From positions 1-64,000 of the forward strand of contig NZ_PYWA01000010.1 in assembly GCF_003056335.1 (NCBI RefSeq): a DNA stretch of 64,000 nucleotides, in the 5' to 3' direction. The translations under genes and the position numbers were made by a program. Below are positions 55,507-63,552 of the stretch, in pieces. A model generated the notes under the pieces. That model made no database searches and had not been told where the DNA came from. It saw only the letters and a program-made list of their open reading frames with translations. This DNA comes from Paracoccus indicus. Its GTDB lineage: Bacteria > Pseudomonadota > Alphaproteobacteria > Rhodobacterales > Rhodobacteraceae. Position 1 is the stretch's first letter, and every line of letters begins with the position of its first letter.

Positions 55507-56463
55507 TTACGCGCCCCCCAACAGGTAATCCTGGTGCACCAGGTTCGAGATGGTCCCCAGTTCGCGGATGAACCAGCTGAGGAATTCGTGCAGACCTTCG
55601 TCGAAGATCATGTCGATGTCGCGGCCCTGCAGCTGTTCCAGAACCTCGCGTGCCTTGTCGCGGGCATTGCTGTCGACCGCGTCGCCATAGCGCCGGGCCA
55701 GCCCCTCCAGGTGCCAGACGACCTCATAGAGCGAGGTGATCAGCGACCGCGGGCTTTCGCCGTTCAGGATCAGGAAATCGGCCACCTGACCCGCGGTGAT
55801 GTCGCCGCCATAGGCCCAGTGATAGGCGCGATGAGCGGAAAGCGACCGCAGGATCACCTGCCATTGATAGGTGTCCAGCCCCGAGCCGACGAATTCAATC
55901 CGTGGCAGCAGGACGAAATACTTGACGTCCAGCAGGCGGGCGGTGGCATCGGCCCGTTCCAGCCCATAGCCCAGGTTCATGAAATGCCAGCCGTCGTTGC
56001 GCAGCTGGGTCGCATTGATCGCGCCCCGCACGGTCGAGGTATGGCCCGTGGTGAAATCCGTCAGCGAGGCCGTGCCCAGCCTGCTGCGTGGGGTATTCTC
56101 GATCTTGCGCAATTCCTGATAGGTGACGTTCAGCGCGTCCCAGACCTGGCTGGTCAGGGCGGTGCGGACGATGCGGCCCGCCTCGCGCGCCTTCTCGATG
56201 CAATTGACGACGGACGACGGGTTGTCGCGGTCGAAGAAGATGAATTCCTCGATGTTTTCCTGACTGATCTCGCCGTATTTGGCGGTGAACATGTCCGAGG
56301 TGCCCGAGGCCTGCAGAAGCGATCGCCATTCGTTCTGATACCCCGCGTCGGTATTCGGCAGAAGCGTGATACGCTGACCCACGTCCAGCAGACGGGCGGC
56401 GGTTTCGGCGCGTTCCAGGTGGCGACCCATCCAGAACAGGTTGGCGGCGGTACGGCTGAGCAT
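55507..56463 (-). CDS. Alpha-E domain protein of the Anbu cluster
   Basis: 318 residues from ATG 56463 (GAGGGG upstream). The start MLSRTAANLFWMGRHLERAETAARLLDV is the signature of the all-alpha, glutamate-rich Alpha-E family. Later segments, for example RADATARLLDVKYFVLLP, repeat its helical pattern. The family is known mainly from this gene neighbourhood and has been predicted to help ATP-grasp ligases; no activity is established. The frame open upstream to 56607 is antisense-like and lacks a start signal. Confidence 0.93.
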   Translation of the reverse strand: MLSRTAANLFWMGRHLERAETAARLLDVGQRITLLPNTDAGYQNEWRSLLQASGTSDMFTAKYGEISQENIEEFIFFDRDNPSSVVNCIEKAREAGRIVRTALTSQVWDALNVTYQELRKIENTPRSRLGTASLTDFTTGHTSTVRGAINATQLRNDGWHFMNLGYGLERADATARLLDVKYFVLLPRIEFVGSGLDTYQWQVILRSLSAHRAYHWAYGGDITAGQVADFLILNGESPRSLITSLYEVVWHLEGLARRYGDAVDSNARDKAREVLEQLQGRDIDMIFDEGLHEFLSWFIRELGTISNLVHQDYLLGGA

Positions 56464-56477
56464 CGTGTTACGTCCCC

Positions 56478-57887
56478 TCATTCCGACAGCACCCAGGTGT
56501 CCTTGACGCCGCCACCCTGAGACGAGTTCACGACAAGGCTGCCGTCGCGCAGCGCCACGCGCGTCAAGCCGCCCGGCACCAGCTCGATCCGGTCGCCGCA
56601 CAGGCAATAGGGGCGCAGGTCGACGTGACGGGGGGCGATGCCCTCATCGACGAAGGTCGGGCAGGTGGACAGCGCCAGCGTGGGCTGGGCGATATAGTTC
56701 GACGGATTGGCCTGGATCTTGGCGCGGAAGGTCTCGATCTCTTCCTTGGTGGATTTCGGGCCGACCAGCATGCCGTAGCCGCCCGAACCATGCACCTCCT
56801 TCACGACCAGGTCACCAAGGTTCTCCATGACGTATTTGTAGTCGTTGTCCTTCCACAGCGTCCAGGTCTGGACGTTGTTCAGGATGGGTTCCTCGCCCAG
56901 ATAGAAGCGGACCATTTCCGGCACGAAGGTATAGATGGCCTTGTCGTCAGCCACGCCCGCGCCGGGGGCCGAACAGATCGACACCCCGCCCGCGCGATAG
57001 ACGTTCATCAGGCCGGGGATGCCCAGCATGCTGTCGGGGCGGAAGCACAGCGGGTCCAGATATGGGTCGTCGATGCGGCGATAGATGACGTCGACGCGGC
57101 GCGGGCCGGTTGTCGTGCGCATGTAGACGAAGTCGCCATCGACGAACAGATCCTGCCCCTCGACCAGCTCGACGCCCATCAGGTTGGCAAGGAAGCTGTG
57201 TTCGTAATAGGCGCTGTTGTAATGGCCCGGCGTCAGGATCACGCAGGTGGGGCGGTCGTTGCACTTGGCGGGCGCCACCGATTCCAGCGTGCGGCGCAAG
57301 AGGTCGGGGTATTGGTCCACCGGCTCGATCCGGTTGGTGCGGAAAAGCTGCGGAAACATGCGCATCATGATTTCCCGGTTTTCCAGCATATAGCTGACCC
57401 CGGATGGCGTACGGCAGTTGTCTTCCAAGACGTAGAACTCGTCCTTGGCCGTGCGGACAAGGTCGATGCCGATGATGTGGGAATAGACGCCGCGCGGCGG
57501 GACGATCCCCACCACCGATTTCTCATAGGCGTCGTTCTGATAGACGAGGCGGGCGGGAATGCGGCCGGCGCGGACGATCTCGCCCCGGCCATAGACGTCG
57601 CGCAGGAAGGCGTTCAGGGCACGGGCGCGCTGCTTGATGCCGCGTTCCAGCTTGCGCCATTCGGCCTGTTCAAAGACGCGGGGCATCATGTCGAAGGGGA
57701 TCAGGCGGTCGGGATCGCCGCCCTCGCCATAGACGGCGAAGGTGATGCCGATGCGTCGGAACAGCGCCTCGGCCTCGGCCTGCTTCATCTGGCGGAAGTC
57801 GTCGGGCATGGTCTCGACCCATTCGCGCAGGCGCGCATAGGGGTCGCGAACCTGATCGCCCTCGAACATTTCGTTGTAATAACTCAT
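56478..57887 (-). CDS. Circularly permuted ATP-grasp protein of the Anbu cluster
   Basis: 469 residues from ATG 57887 (GGGGGA upstream), starting MSYYNEMFEGDQVRDPYARL. Features are RAR-x-LNAFLRDVYG, the VLEDNCRTPSGVSYMLENR block, ILTPGHYNSAYYEHSFLA, VVKEVHGSGGYGML and a C-terminal LVVNSSQGGGVKDTWVL. These are the hallmarks of the CP-ATP-grasp family (DUF404/407-type). It is expected to form an amide bond with ATP, possibly adding amino acids to a peptide or protein that Anbu or the transglutaminase-like protein later cleaves (inference). It is first in its operon. Confidence 0.94.
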   Translation of the reverse strand: MSYYNEMFEGDQVRDPYARLREWVETMPDDFRQMKQAEAEALFRRIGITFAVYGEGGDPDRLIPFDMMPRVFEQAEWRKLERGIKQRARALNAFLRDVYGRGEIVRAGRIPARLVYQNDAYEKSVVGIVPPRGVYSHIIGIDLVRTAKDEFYVLEDNCRTPSGVSYMLENREIMMRMFPQLFRTNRIEPVDQYPDLLRRTLESVAPAKCNDRPTCVILTPGHYNSAYYEHSFLANLMGVELVEGQDLFVDGDFVYMRTTTGPRRVDVIYRRIDDPYLDPLCFRPDSMLGIPGLMNVYRAGGVSICSAPGAGVADDKAIYTFVPEMVRFYLGEEPILNNVQTWTLWKDNDYKYVMENLGDLVVKEVHGSGGYGMLVGPKSTKEEIETFRAKIQANPSNYIAQPTLALSTCPTFVDEGIAPRHVDLRPYCLCGDRIELVPGGLTRVALRDGSLVVNSSQGGGVKDTWVLSE

Positions 57888-58024
57888 GATTCCCCCACTG
57901 CCTGACGCGTGTTCCTCTGGGTCGTGTGGGACCATCTGATCCCGAAGCTTCAGGCCAAGTCTATATTCGAACCGCGCCGAATGCCCGTTGGTTCCGCAAT
58001 GACGGCCTTTCCCCGAGGTGGAAA

Positions 58025-58054
58025 CGGGCAGAGCGACACCGCTCTGCCGCTTTT
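58025..58054. terminator. Terminator after the thiolase gene
   Basis: GGCAGAGC (58027-58034) pairs with GCTCTGCC (58041-58048) around six bases. A T run follows on the plus strand and CGTTTCC on the minus strand, and the thiolase stop is 10 bases away. The 176-base gap otherwise holds the promoter side of the ATP-grasp operon. Confidence 0.7.
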
Positions 58055-58063
58055 AAGTGCAGT

Positions 58064-59230
58064 CTAGACCAGCTCGACGGCGATCGCCGTTCCCTCGCCG
58101 CCGCCGATGCAGATGGCGGCCACGCCGCGTTTCAACCCGCGGGCCTGAAGGGCATGGATCAGGGTCACGATGATGCGTGCCCCAGAGGCGCCGATGGGAT
58201 GCCCAAGCGCGCAGGCCCCGCCGTTCACGTTGACCTTGTCATGGGACAGCCCCATGCGTGCCATGAAGGCCATGGGCACGACGGCAAAGGCCTCGTTCAC
58301 CTCCCACAGATCGACGTCGTCCTTGGTCCAACCGATCTTCGCCAGCAGCTTTTCGGCGGCGGGGACGGGGGCGGTGGGGAATTGACCCGGCGCATGGGCG
58401 TGGCTGGCGTGTCCCAGGATGCGGGCGATCGCGCCATCGGCCCGTGTGCCCAGCACCAGCGCCGCCGCTCCGTCCGAGATCGAGCTGCTGTTGGCGGCCG
58501 TCACCGTGCCGTCCTTGCGGAAGGCGGGCTTCAGATGCGGGATCTTGTCGGGGCGCGCGTTTCCGGGCTGTTCGTCGGTATCGACGATGGTGTCGCCGCC
58601 GCGTCCGGCAACGGTGACGGGCGCGATCTCGGCCCGGAAAGCGCCGCTGTCGATAGCGGCCGTGGCGCGGGTCAGGCTGGCCAGGGCGAAGTCGTCCTGC
58701 GCCTGACGCGTGAAGGCGAATTCGGATGCGCAATCTTCGGCGAAGGTGCCCATCAGGCGGCCCTTGTCATAGGCATCTTCCAGCCCGTCCAGGAACATGT
58801 GGTCGATGACCTGCCCGTGGCCAAGCCGTGCGCCGCCGCGCATCCTGGGCAGCAGGTAGGGGGCGTTCGTCATGCTCTCCATCCCGCCGGCCACGACCAG
58901 ATCGGCGCTGCCGGCGCGGATGGCGTCGCAGGCCATCATCGCCGCCTGCATTCCCGATCCGCACATTTTGTTCAGCGTGGTCGCGGGTACCGATTCGGGC
59001 ATCCCCGCGGCAAAGCCCGCCTGCCGTGCCGGGGCCTGTCCCAGACCCGCCGGCAGCACGCATCCCATGTAAAGCGCCTGCGGTGCATCCGGTGCGACCC
59101 CCGCCCGGCTCAGCGCGGCGGCAATGGCCGTGCCCCCCAGTTGCGGCGCCGTGACGCCCGCGAATGCCCCCTGCAACCCGCCCATCGGCGTGCGCGCGGC
59201 CCCCAGCACATAGACCTCTGTGTCGTTCAT
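58064..59230 (-). CDS. Acetyl-CoA C-acetyltransferase (thiolase)
   Basis: 388 residues from ATG 59230 (GGGAGGGA upstream). The acyl-enzyme Cys is C90 in TTLNKMCGSGMQA. VNVNGGACALGHPIGASGARI holds the catalytic His and the CIGGGEG end holds the second Cys. It condenses two acetyl-CoA or cleaves acetoacetyl-CoA; in this lineage one thiolase feeds polyhydroxybutyrate, another the ethylmalonyl-CoA route or fatty acid breakdown. Nothing next to it (no phaB) decides which. Confidence 0.92.
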   Translation of the reverse strand: MNDTEVYVLGAARTPMGGLQGAFAGVTAPQLGGTAIAAALSRAGVAPDAPQALYMGCVLPAGLGQAPARQAGFAAGMPESVPATTLNKMCGSGMQAAMMACDAIRAGSADLVVAGGMESMTNAPYLLPRMRGGARLGHGQVIDHMFLDGLEDAYDKGRLMGTFAEDCASEFAFTRQAQDDFALASLTRATAAIDSGAFRAEIAPVTVAGRGGDTIVDTDEQPGNARPDKIPHLKPAFRKDGTVTAANSSSISDGAAALVLGTRADGAIARILGHASHAHAPGQFPTAPVPAAEKLLAKIGWTKDDVDLWEVNEAFAVVPMAFMARMGLSHDKVNVNGGACALGHPIGASGARIIVTLIHALQARGLKRGVAAICIGGGEGTAIAVELV

Positions 59231-59313
59231 GATGTCCCTCCCTTGGTCCACGCTTACCGGATCGTAACCTTTTGCGTCTAGTCAGCTTGGGACAACCCAA
59301 GGAAGGCCGCCCC

Positions 59314-59646
59314 ATGAAGTTCATCGTCGAAGACGCCGAAACCCATCTGCAGATCAAGGTGACCGAGGCTCGGATCGACGCGGCCATCGCCACGCCCTTC
59401 AAGGACAAGCTGCGCGAGATCGTGATGAAGAACCGCAAGCCCGTGCATCTGGACATGACGGCGGTGGATTTCATGGACAGCTCGGGCCTCGGCGCGATGA
59501 TCGCCGTCCGCAAGAGCCTGCCTGCCAACCTGAAGATGGTGCTTTGCGCCATGACGCCGAATGTCGAACGCGTTTTCCGGCTGACCCGGATGGACAGCGT
59601 CTTCGATATCCGCCCCGAGGCCATTCATAAGGAGGCGCGCGAATGA
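59314..59646 (+). CDS. STAS-domain anti-anti-sigma factor
   Basis: 110 residues. The core FMDSSGLGAMIAVRK has the phosphorylatable Ser56/Ser57 of SpoIIAA/RsbV-like proteins. The start ATG follows AAGGAAGG. In the partner-switch model, the unphosphorylated form binds the anti-sigma kinase encoded next and frees a sigma factor or other target. The stop overlaps the kinase start (ATGA). No sigma factor or phosphatase gene is adjacent. Confidence 0.9.
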   Translation: MKFIVEDAETHLQIKVTEARIDAAIATPFKDKLREIVMKNRKPVHLDMTAVDFMDSSGLGAMIAVRKSLPANLKMVLCAMTPNVERVFRLTRMDSVFDIRPEAIHKEARE

Positions 59647-60143
59647 CGGCAGGCGAAACACGACAAGCCGTTTCGGTGGGCTTCACCGATGCCTGCAAGC
59701 AGCCGATGTTCCACAGGGTGCTGAACGCGCAGCCGCTGACCGTGCGGGACACGCTGACCGACATGCGCCGCCGCTTCGCCGCCGATGTCGGGGAAGACAC
59801 CCTGGGGCGCCTGGAACTGGTCCTGGCCGAACTGATGAACAATGTCGCCGAACATGCACCCGCCGCAGGCAGGCGGAACGAAGCGCGTGTGCCGGTGATC
59901 CATCTGTGCGTGGTGCGCCACAAGTCGGGGCTGGCCTGCGCGCTGACCGACGACGGCGTCTCGCTGCCCGACGATTGCGTCCTGCCGCGCAGCCTGCCGC
60001 CCGCCATCCCCGAGGATCTGCCCGAGGGCGGCTTCGGCTGGTTCCTGATCCAGGACCTGACGCAGGCGCTCAGCTATTACCGGCGGGAAAGCCGCAACTA
60101 CCTGGCCTTCAACATCCCCTTCGAAACCGAAGGCAAGGTCTGA
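59643..60143 (+). CDS. HATPase anti-sigma kinase (SpoIIAB/RsbW type)
   Basis: 166 residues. The N box LVLAELMNNVAEHA has E63 and N66/N67. The G1 box is weak (ALTDDGVSLPDD, not D-x-G-x-G) and the G2-like EGGFGWFLIQDLTQ follows. It should phosphorylate the STAS protein with which it overlaps. The altered G1 box raises the question of whether it still binds ATP. The target sigma factor is not in the window. It is convergent with hspQ; both stops lie in one 14-bp palindrome. Confidence 0.88.
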   Translation: MTAGETRQAVSVGFTDACKQPMFHRVLNAQPLTVRDTLTDMRRRFAADVGEDTLGRLELVLAELMNNVAEHAPAAGRRNEARVPVIHLCVVRHKSGLACALTDDGVSLPDDCVLPRSLPPAIPEDLPEGGFGWFLIQDLTQALSYYRRESRNYLAFNIPFETEGKV

Positions 60144-60153
60144 GCGCGCTCAG
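60140..60153. repeat. 14-bp palindrome over both stop codons of the anti-sigma and hspQ genes
   Basis: CTGAGCGCGCTCAG reads the same on both strands, with the stop TGA of each convergent gene in one half. It is too short to be a full terminator on its own. Confidence 0.6.
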
Positions 60154-60497
60154 TTGACGTGGGTCGCCAGCTGATAGCGGCCATCCTCGAATTCGCCGAA
60201 CATCTCGTCGACCTCGGGGTGGTCCAGGGGTTCGCCCGAGGCGTCGGGTTCCAGGTTCCCCTCGGAGACATAGGCGACGTAATAGGTCGCCTCGGTTTCC
60301 GCGAAGAGATGATAGAACGGCTGGTCCTTCTCGGGACGCGCATCCTCGGGGATGGATTCGTACCATTCGTCGGTATTGGCGAATTCCGGATCGACATCGA
60401 AGATCACTCCGCGGAAGGGGCGATTGCGATGCTTGACCACCTGGCCCAGGCTGTATTTCGCGCAGCGGCTTGCAACGGGCATCGTCGGGGCATCCAT
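60150..60497 (-). CDS. hspQ: Heat shock protein HspQ
   Basis: 115 residues of the YccV/HspQ barrel family. CAKYSLGQVVKHRNRPFRGVIFDVDPEF is the signature start; the middle TDEWYESIPEDARPEKDQPFYHLF and the end with YQLATHVN also fit. In enterobacteria the protein binds hemimethylated DNA and enhances Lon proteolysis of some substrates. It is transcribed toward the anti-sigma gene and stands apart from the creA operon. Confidence 0.93.
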   Translation of the reverse strand: MDAPTMPVASRCAKYSLGQVVKHRNRPFRGVIFDVDPEFANTDEWYESIPEDARPEKDQPFYHLFAETEATYYVAYVSEGNLEPDASGEPLDHPEVDEMFGEFEDGRYQLATHVN

Positions 60498-60590
60498 CGT
60501 CAGTATCCGATATCCTTGGAAGACAGCGCGCCTTCTAGCTGGCCGCGCCGATTCTGTCCACCAGATGACGGTTGCAAGACATTCCCGCGG

Positions 60591-61055
60591 TCACGGGGCT
60601 TTGTCGCCTTCCATCAGCGGCACCGTCGCCAGCGACATCTTGGCCGAGCCTTCCGACAGTTCGGCGCTGTGCGCCAGATAGATCAGCACCCGGTTTTCCG
60701 CATCATAGATCCGGCGCACCCGCAACGATTTGAAGATCAGCGAGCGCCCTTCGCTGAAGACCTTTTCGCCATCATCGCCCGTGTCGATCTGCGACAGGTC
60801 GATGGGGCCGGTGCGCGTGCACTGGATGGCACTGTTCGAGGGATCCTCGAACCAGTTCCCCTGGCTGAGGCGGTCAAGAACCGAGCGGCTGAAATAGGCC
60901 AGATGGCAGGTCACGCCCGACACCTTGGGATCGTGGATCGCCTCGACGATGACGTCGTTGCCGACCCAATCGACGCCCACGCGGGCGACCTCCTCGGCCA
61001 TGGCGGCCAGGGGAAGGGCGGCCAGGGCCATCGCGGCTGTCATCTTGCGTATCAT
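60591..61055 (-). CDS. creA: CreA family periplasmic protein
   Basis: 154 residues with a Sec signal peptide (MIRKMTAAMALAALPLAAMA) and the CreA body: VGVDWVGNDVIVEAIHDPKVSGVTCHLAYF in pieces, SNSAIQCTRTGPIDL and SLIFKSLRVRRIYD. The family is conserved but functionally undefined. It abuts the phosphoesterase gene directly (start adjacent to the other's stop), so the two are one transcript. Confidence 0.88.
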   Translation of the reverse strand: MIRKMTAAMALAALPLAAMAEEVARVGVDWVGNDVIVEAIHDPKVSGVTCHLAYFSRSVLDRLSQGNWFEDPSNSAIQCTRTGPIDLSQIDTGDDGEKVFSEGRSLIFKSLRVRRIYDAENRVLIYLAHSAELSEGSAKMSLATVPLMEGDKAP

Positions 61056-61778
61056 CTATTCCACCTGCATGGGCACACGGCCCGTTTCTGTCAGCACATG
61101 CACGCCGTCCGCCTCGATCACGACAGCAGTTAGTTCGCGGCCATAGGCGGCACCGCTGTCGATGTTCAGCCGGTTGCGATGCAGCATCGGGCGATCCAGC
61201 GCGGTATGGCCGTGAACGACCAGAGGGCCGTGATCCGCCTCGCTTTCAAGGAAACCCTTGCGGATCCAGACCAGATCATGTTCGTCCTGCGCCTGCAGAT
61301 CGACCCCCGGGCGCACGCCCGCATGGACGACCAGCGCGCGCGGATGAAGATACCACAAGGGCAGCGTTGCCAGAAACCGCGCATGGGTGGCGGGCACGGC
61401 GCGGCGGGCGTCACGCAGCAAAGCCTCGCGCGGCTGGTCGGGATCGATGCCATAGGAGGCCAGCGTCGCCGCCGCCCCCAGCCCCGGATGATCGACCCAA
61501 TGCGCGCCCGTCGACATGCCCTTGTCGGTCCAATCGGGATCGTTCAGGAAATTCGGCAAAAAGCGGTCGTGGTTGCCGCGTGTCACGACCCAAGGCCGAC
61601 CCGCATTGCGCCCCTGCATCAGGTAGTCCACCACGCCCGCCGAATCCGGGCCACGGTCGATCAGATCGCCGACATGGGCGATGGTGGCATCCGTGCCGCC
61701 ATCATCGAAGATCCGCTGATGCGCGGCCTTCAGCAGGTCAAGCTGTCCGTGGATATCGCCGATTGCGTAAACTCGCAT
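61056..61778 (-). CDS. Calcineurin-like metallophosphoesterase (bacterial PPP phosphatase type)
   Basis: 240 residues from ATG 61778, starting MRVYAIGDIHGQLDLL. The PPP motifs GDIHG, GDLIDRGPDS and RGNHD are all present, with the later VVHAGVRPG and VVHGHTAL metal-site histidines. This resembles PrpA/ApaH-like serine/threonine or tyrosine phosphatases of about 230 residues. The substrate is unknown. It is followed without a gap by creA. Confidence 0.9.
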   Translation of the reverse strand: MRVYAIGDIHGQLDLLKAAHQRIFDDGGTDATIAHVGDLIDRGPDSAGVVDYLMQGRNAGRPWVVTRGNHDRFLPNFLNDPDWTDKGMSTGAHWVDHPGLGAAATLASYGIDPDQPREALLRDARRAVPATHARFLATLPLWYLHPRALVVHAGVRPGVDLQAQDEHDLVWIRKGFLESEADHGPLVVHGHTALDRPMLHRNRLNIDSGAAYGRELTAVVIEADGVHVLTETGRVPMQVE

Positions 61779-61818
61779 CCTGTCATCCTTGTCCGTGGCG
61801 GGCGGCAAGGCAGGGATG

Positions 61819-61846
61819 CCGCGCGCCCTTGGGTAAGGGCGCGCGG
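61819..61846 (-). terminator. Terminator after serA
   Basis: CCGCGCGCCCTT (61819-61830) pairs perfectly with AAGGGCGCGCGG (61835-61846) around GGGT, 8 bases after the serA stop. No T tract follows, so it may be only partly effective. Confidence 0.7.
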
Positions 61847-61854
61847 CGGTCAGG

Positions 61855-63444
61855 TCAAACCTCGAATTTCAGGCCGCGAGCCTGCAGGAACTTGCCGGTG
61901 TTCTGCAACGTGGCCAAGGCCTCGGCGCTGATGGCCTCGTCCAGGTACAGGATCGCGATGGCGTCCTTGTCGTTGGCCGAGCGGCCAAGCGTGAAGTTCG
62001 CGATGTTCACGCCCAGATCGCCCAGGGTCATGCCCAGCTGGCCGATGACGCCCGGAACGTCCTTGTTGCGGGTATAGAGCATGTGCTCGCCCACCTCGGC
62101 GTCGACATTGATGCCGCGGATCTGGATGAAGCGCGGCTTGCCGTCGCTGAAGACCGTGCCCGCGATGGACCGTTCGCGCGTGTCGGTCACGCAGGTCAGC
62201 TTGATATAGCCTTCATAGGCGCCGGCCTTGTCCTGACGCGTGGTCGAGACCTGCACGCCACGATCCTTGGCCATAACGGGGGCCGAGACCATGTTCACAT
62301 CCGGGTTCGTGGCCTTCATCACGCCCGCGATCACCGCGGCGTTCAGCGCGTTCAGGTTCATGGTCGAGACCGAGCCGTCGTAAAGCACGTTGATCGCCTT
62401 GATCGGCTCATCCGTCATCTGGCCGACGAAGGCGCCCAGATGCGAGGCCAGCTTGATCCAGGGACCCATGACCGCGGCTTCCTCGGCCGTGACCGAAGGC
62501 ATGTTCAGCGCGTTCTCGACGGCACCGGTCAGCAGGTAATCCGACATCTGTTCCGCGACCTGCAGGGCCACGTTTTCCTGTGCTTCGGTCGTTGCGGCAC
62601 CCAGGTGCGGGGTCACGACGACGTTCGGCAGGTTGAACAGCGGGCTTTCGGTGGCAGGCTCGACCGCGAAGACGTCGAAGGCGGCACCGGCGACGCGGCC
62701 TTCCTTCAAGGCCTCGGCCAGCGCCTCTTCATCAACCAGGCCGCCGCGGGCGCAGTTGATGATGCGGACATTCGGCTTCAGCTTGGCGATCGCGTCGCGC
62801 GACAGGATGTTGCGGGTCTTGTCGGTCAGCGGCACGTGGAAGGTGATGAAATCGGCGCGGGCCAGCAGCTCGTCCAGATCGACCTTGGTGACGCCCAGCT
62901 CCTTGGCGCGCTCCTCGGACAGGAAGGGGTCATAGGCCACGACCTTCATGTGCAGCCCAAGCGCACGGTCGATCACGATCGAGCCGATGTTGCCCGCACC
63001 GATCACGCCAAGCGTCTTGTTGAACAGCTCGACACCCATGAAGCGGTTCTTTTCCCACTTGCCGGCATGGGTGCTGACGCTGGCTTCGGGCAGCTGGCGT
63101 GCGACGGCGAACATCATGGCGATGGCGTGCTCGGCGGTGGTGACGCTGTTGCCGAAGGGGGTGTTCATGACGATCACGCCTTTCTTGCTGGCGGCGGGGA
63201 TGTCGACGTTGTCGACCCCGATGCCGGCGCGGCCGATGACCTTCAGATTGGTCGCGGCCTCCAGCAGCTTGTCGGTCACCTTGGTGGCCGAACGGATGGC
63301 CAGACCGTCATACTGACCGATCACCTCGGCCAGCTTTTCCTTGTCCTTGCCCAGATCGGGCATGTAGTCGACCTCGACACCGCGATCGCGGAAGATCTGG
63401 ACGGCGGTTTCGGAAAGCTTGTCGGAAACGAGAACCTTGGGCAT
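61855..63444 (-). CDS. serA: D-3-phosphoglycerate dehydrogenase
   Basis: 529 residues from ATG 63444, the long SerA type with NAD domain, intervening ASB domain and C-terminal ACT-like region. MPKVLVSDKLSETAVQIF is the start; GVIGAGNIGSIVIDRA is the dinucleotide loop, INCARGGLVDEEAL and VVTPHLGAATTEAQ hold the catalytic residues, and VPGVIGQLG marks the ACT region. It makes 3-phosphohydroxypyruvate, the first step of serine synthesis. serC lies 108 bases upstream on the same strand with a hairpin between. Confidence 0.97.
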   Translation of the reverse strand: MPKVLVSDKLSETAVQIFRDRGVEVDYMPDLGKDKEKLAEVIGQYDGLAIRSATKVTDKLLEAATNLKVIGRAGIGVDNVDIPAASKKGVIVMNTPFGNSVTTAEHAIAMMFAVARQLPEASVSTHAGKWEKNRFMGVELFNKTLGVIGAGNIGSIVIDRALGLHMKVVAYDPFLSEERAKELGVTKVDLDELLARADFITFHVPLTDKTRNILSRDAIAKLKPNVRIINCARGGLVDEEALAEALKEGRVAGAAFDVFAVEPATESPLFNLPNVVVTPHLGAATTEAQENVALQVAEQMSDYLLTGAVENALNMPSVTAEEAAVMGPWIKLASHLGAFVGQMTDEPIKAINVLYDGSVSTMNLNALNAAVIAGVMKATNPDVNMVSAPVMAKDRGVQVSTTRQDKAGAYEGYIKLTCVTDTRERSIAGTVFSDGKPRFIQIRGINVDAEVGEHMLYTRNKDVPGVIGQLGMTLGDLGVNIANFTLGRSANDKDAIAILYLDEAISAEALATLQNTGKFLQARGLKFEV

Positions 63445-63522
63445 GTAAACTATCCTTGTCTGGGGACGTCCGGGCTTGGCCACGCTGACATCCTGCTTCT
63501 TGGTTGGAAAAATACCCCGGGG

Positions 63523-63544
63523 GCCCGGGGGCTGGCCCCCGGAC
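63523..63544 (-). terminator. Hairpin between serC and serA
   Basis: CCGGGGG (63525-63531) pairs with CCCCCGG (63536-63542) around CTGG. On the minus strand it lies about 10 bases after the serC stop and is followed further on by a run of five T (63507-63512 region). It probably attenuates rather than blocks serA expression. Confidence 0.6.
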
Positions 63545-63552
63545 GGTCCGGC

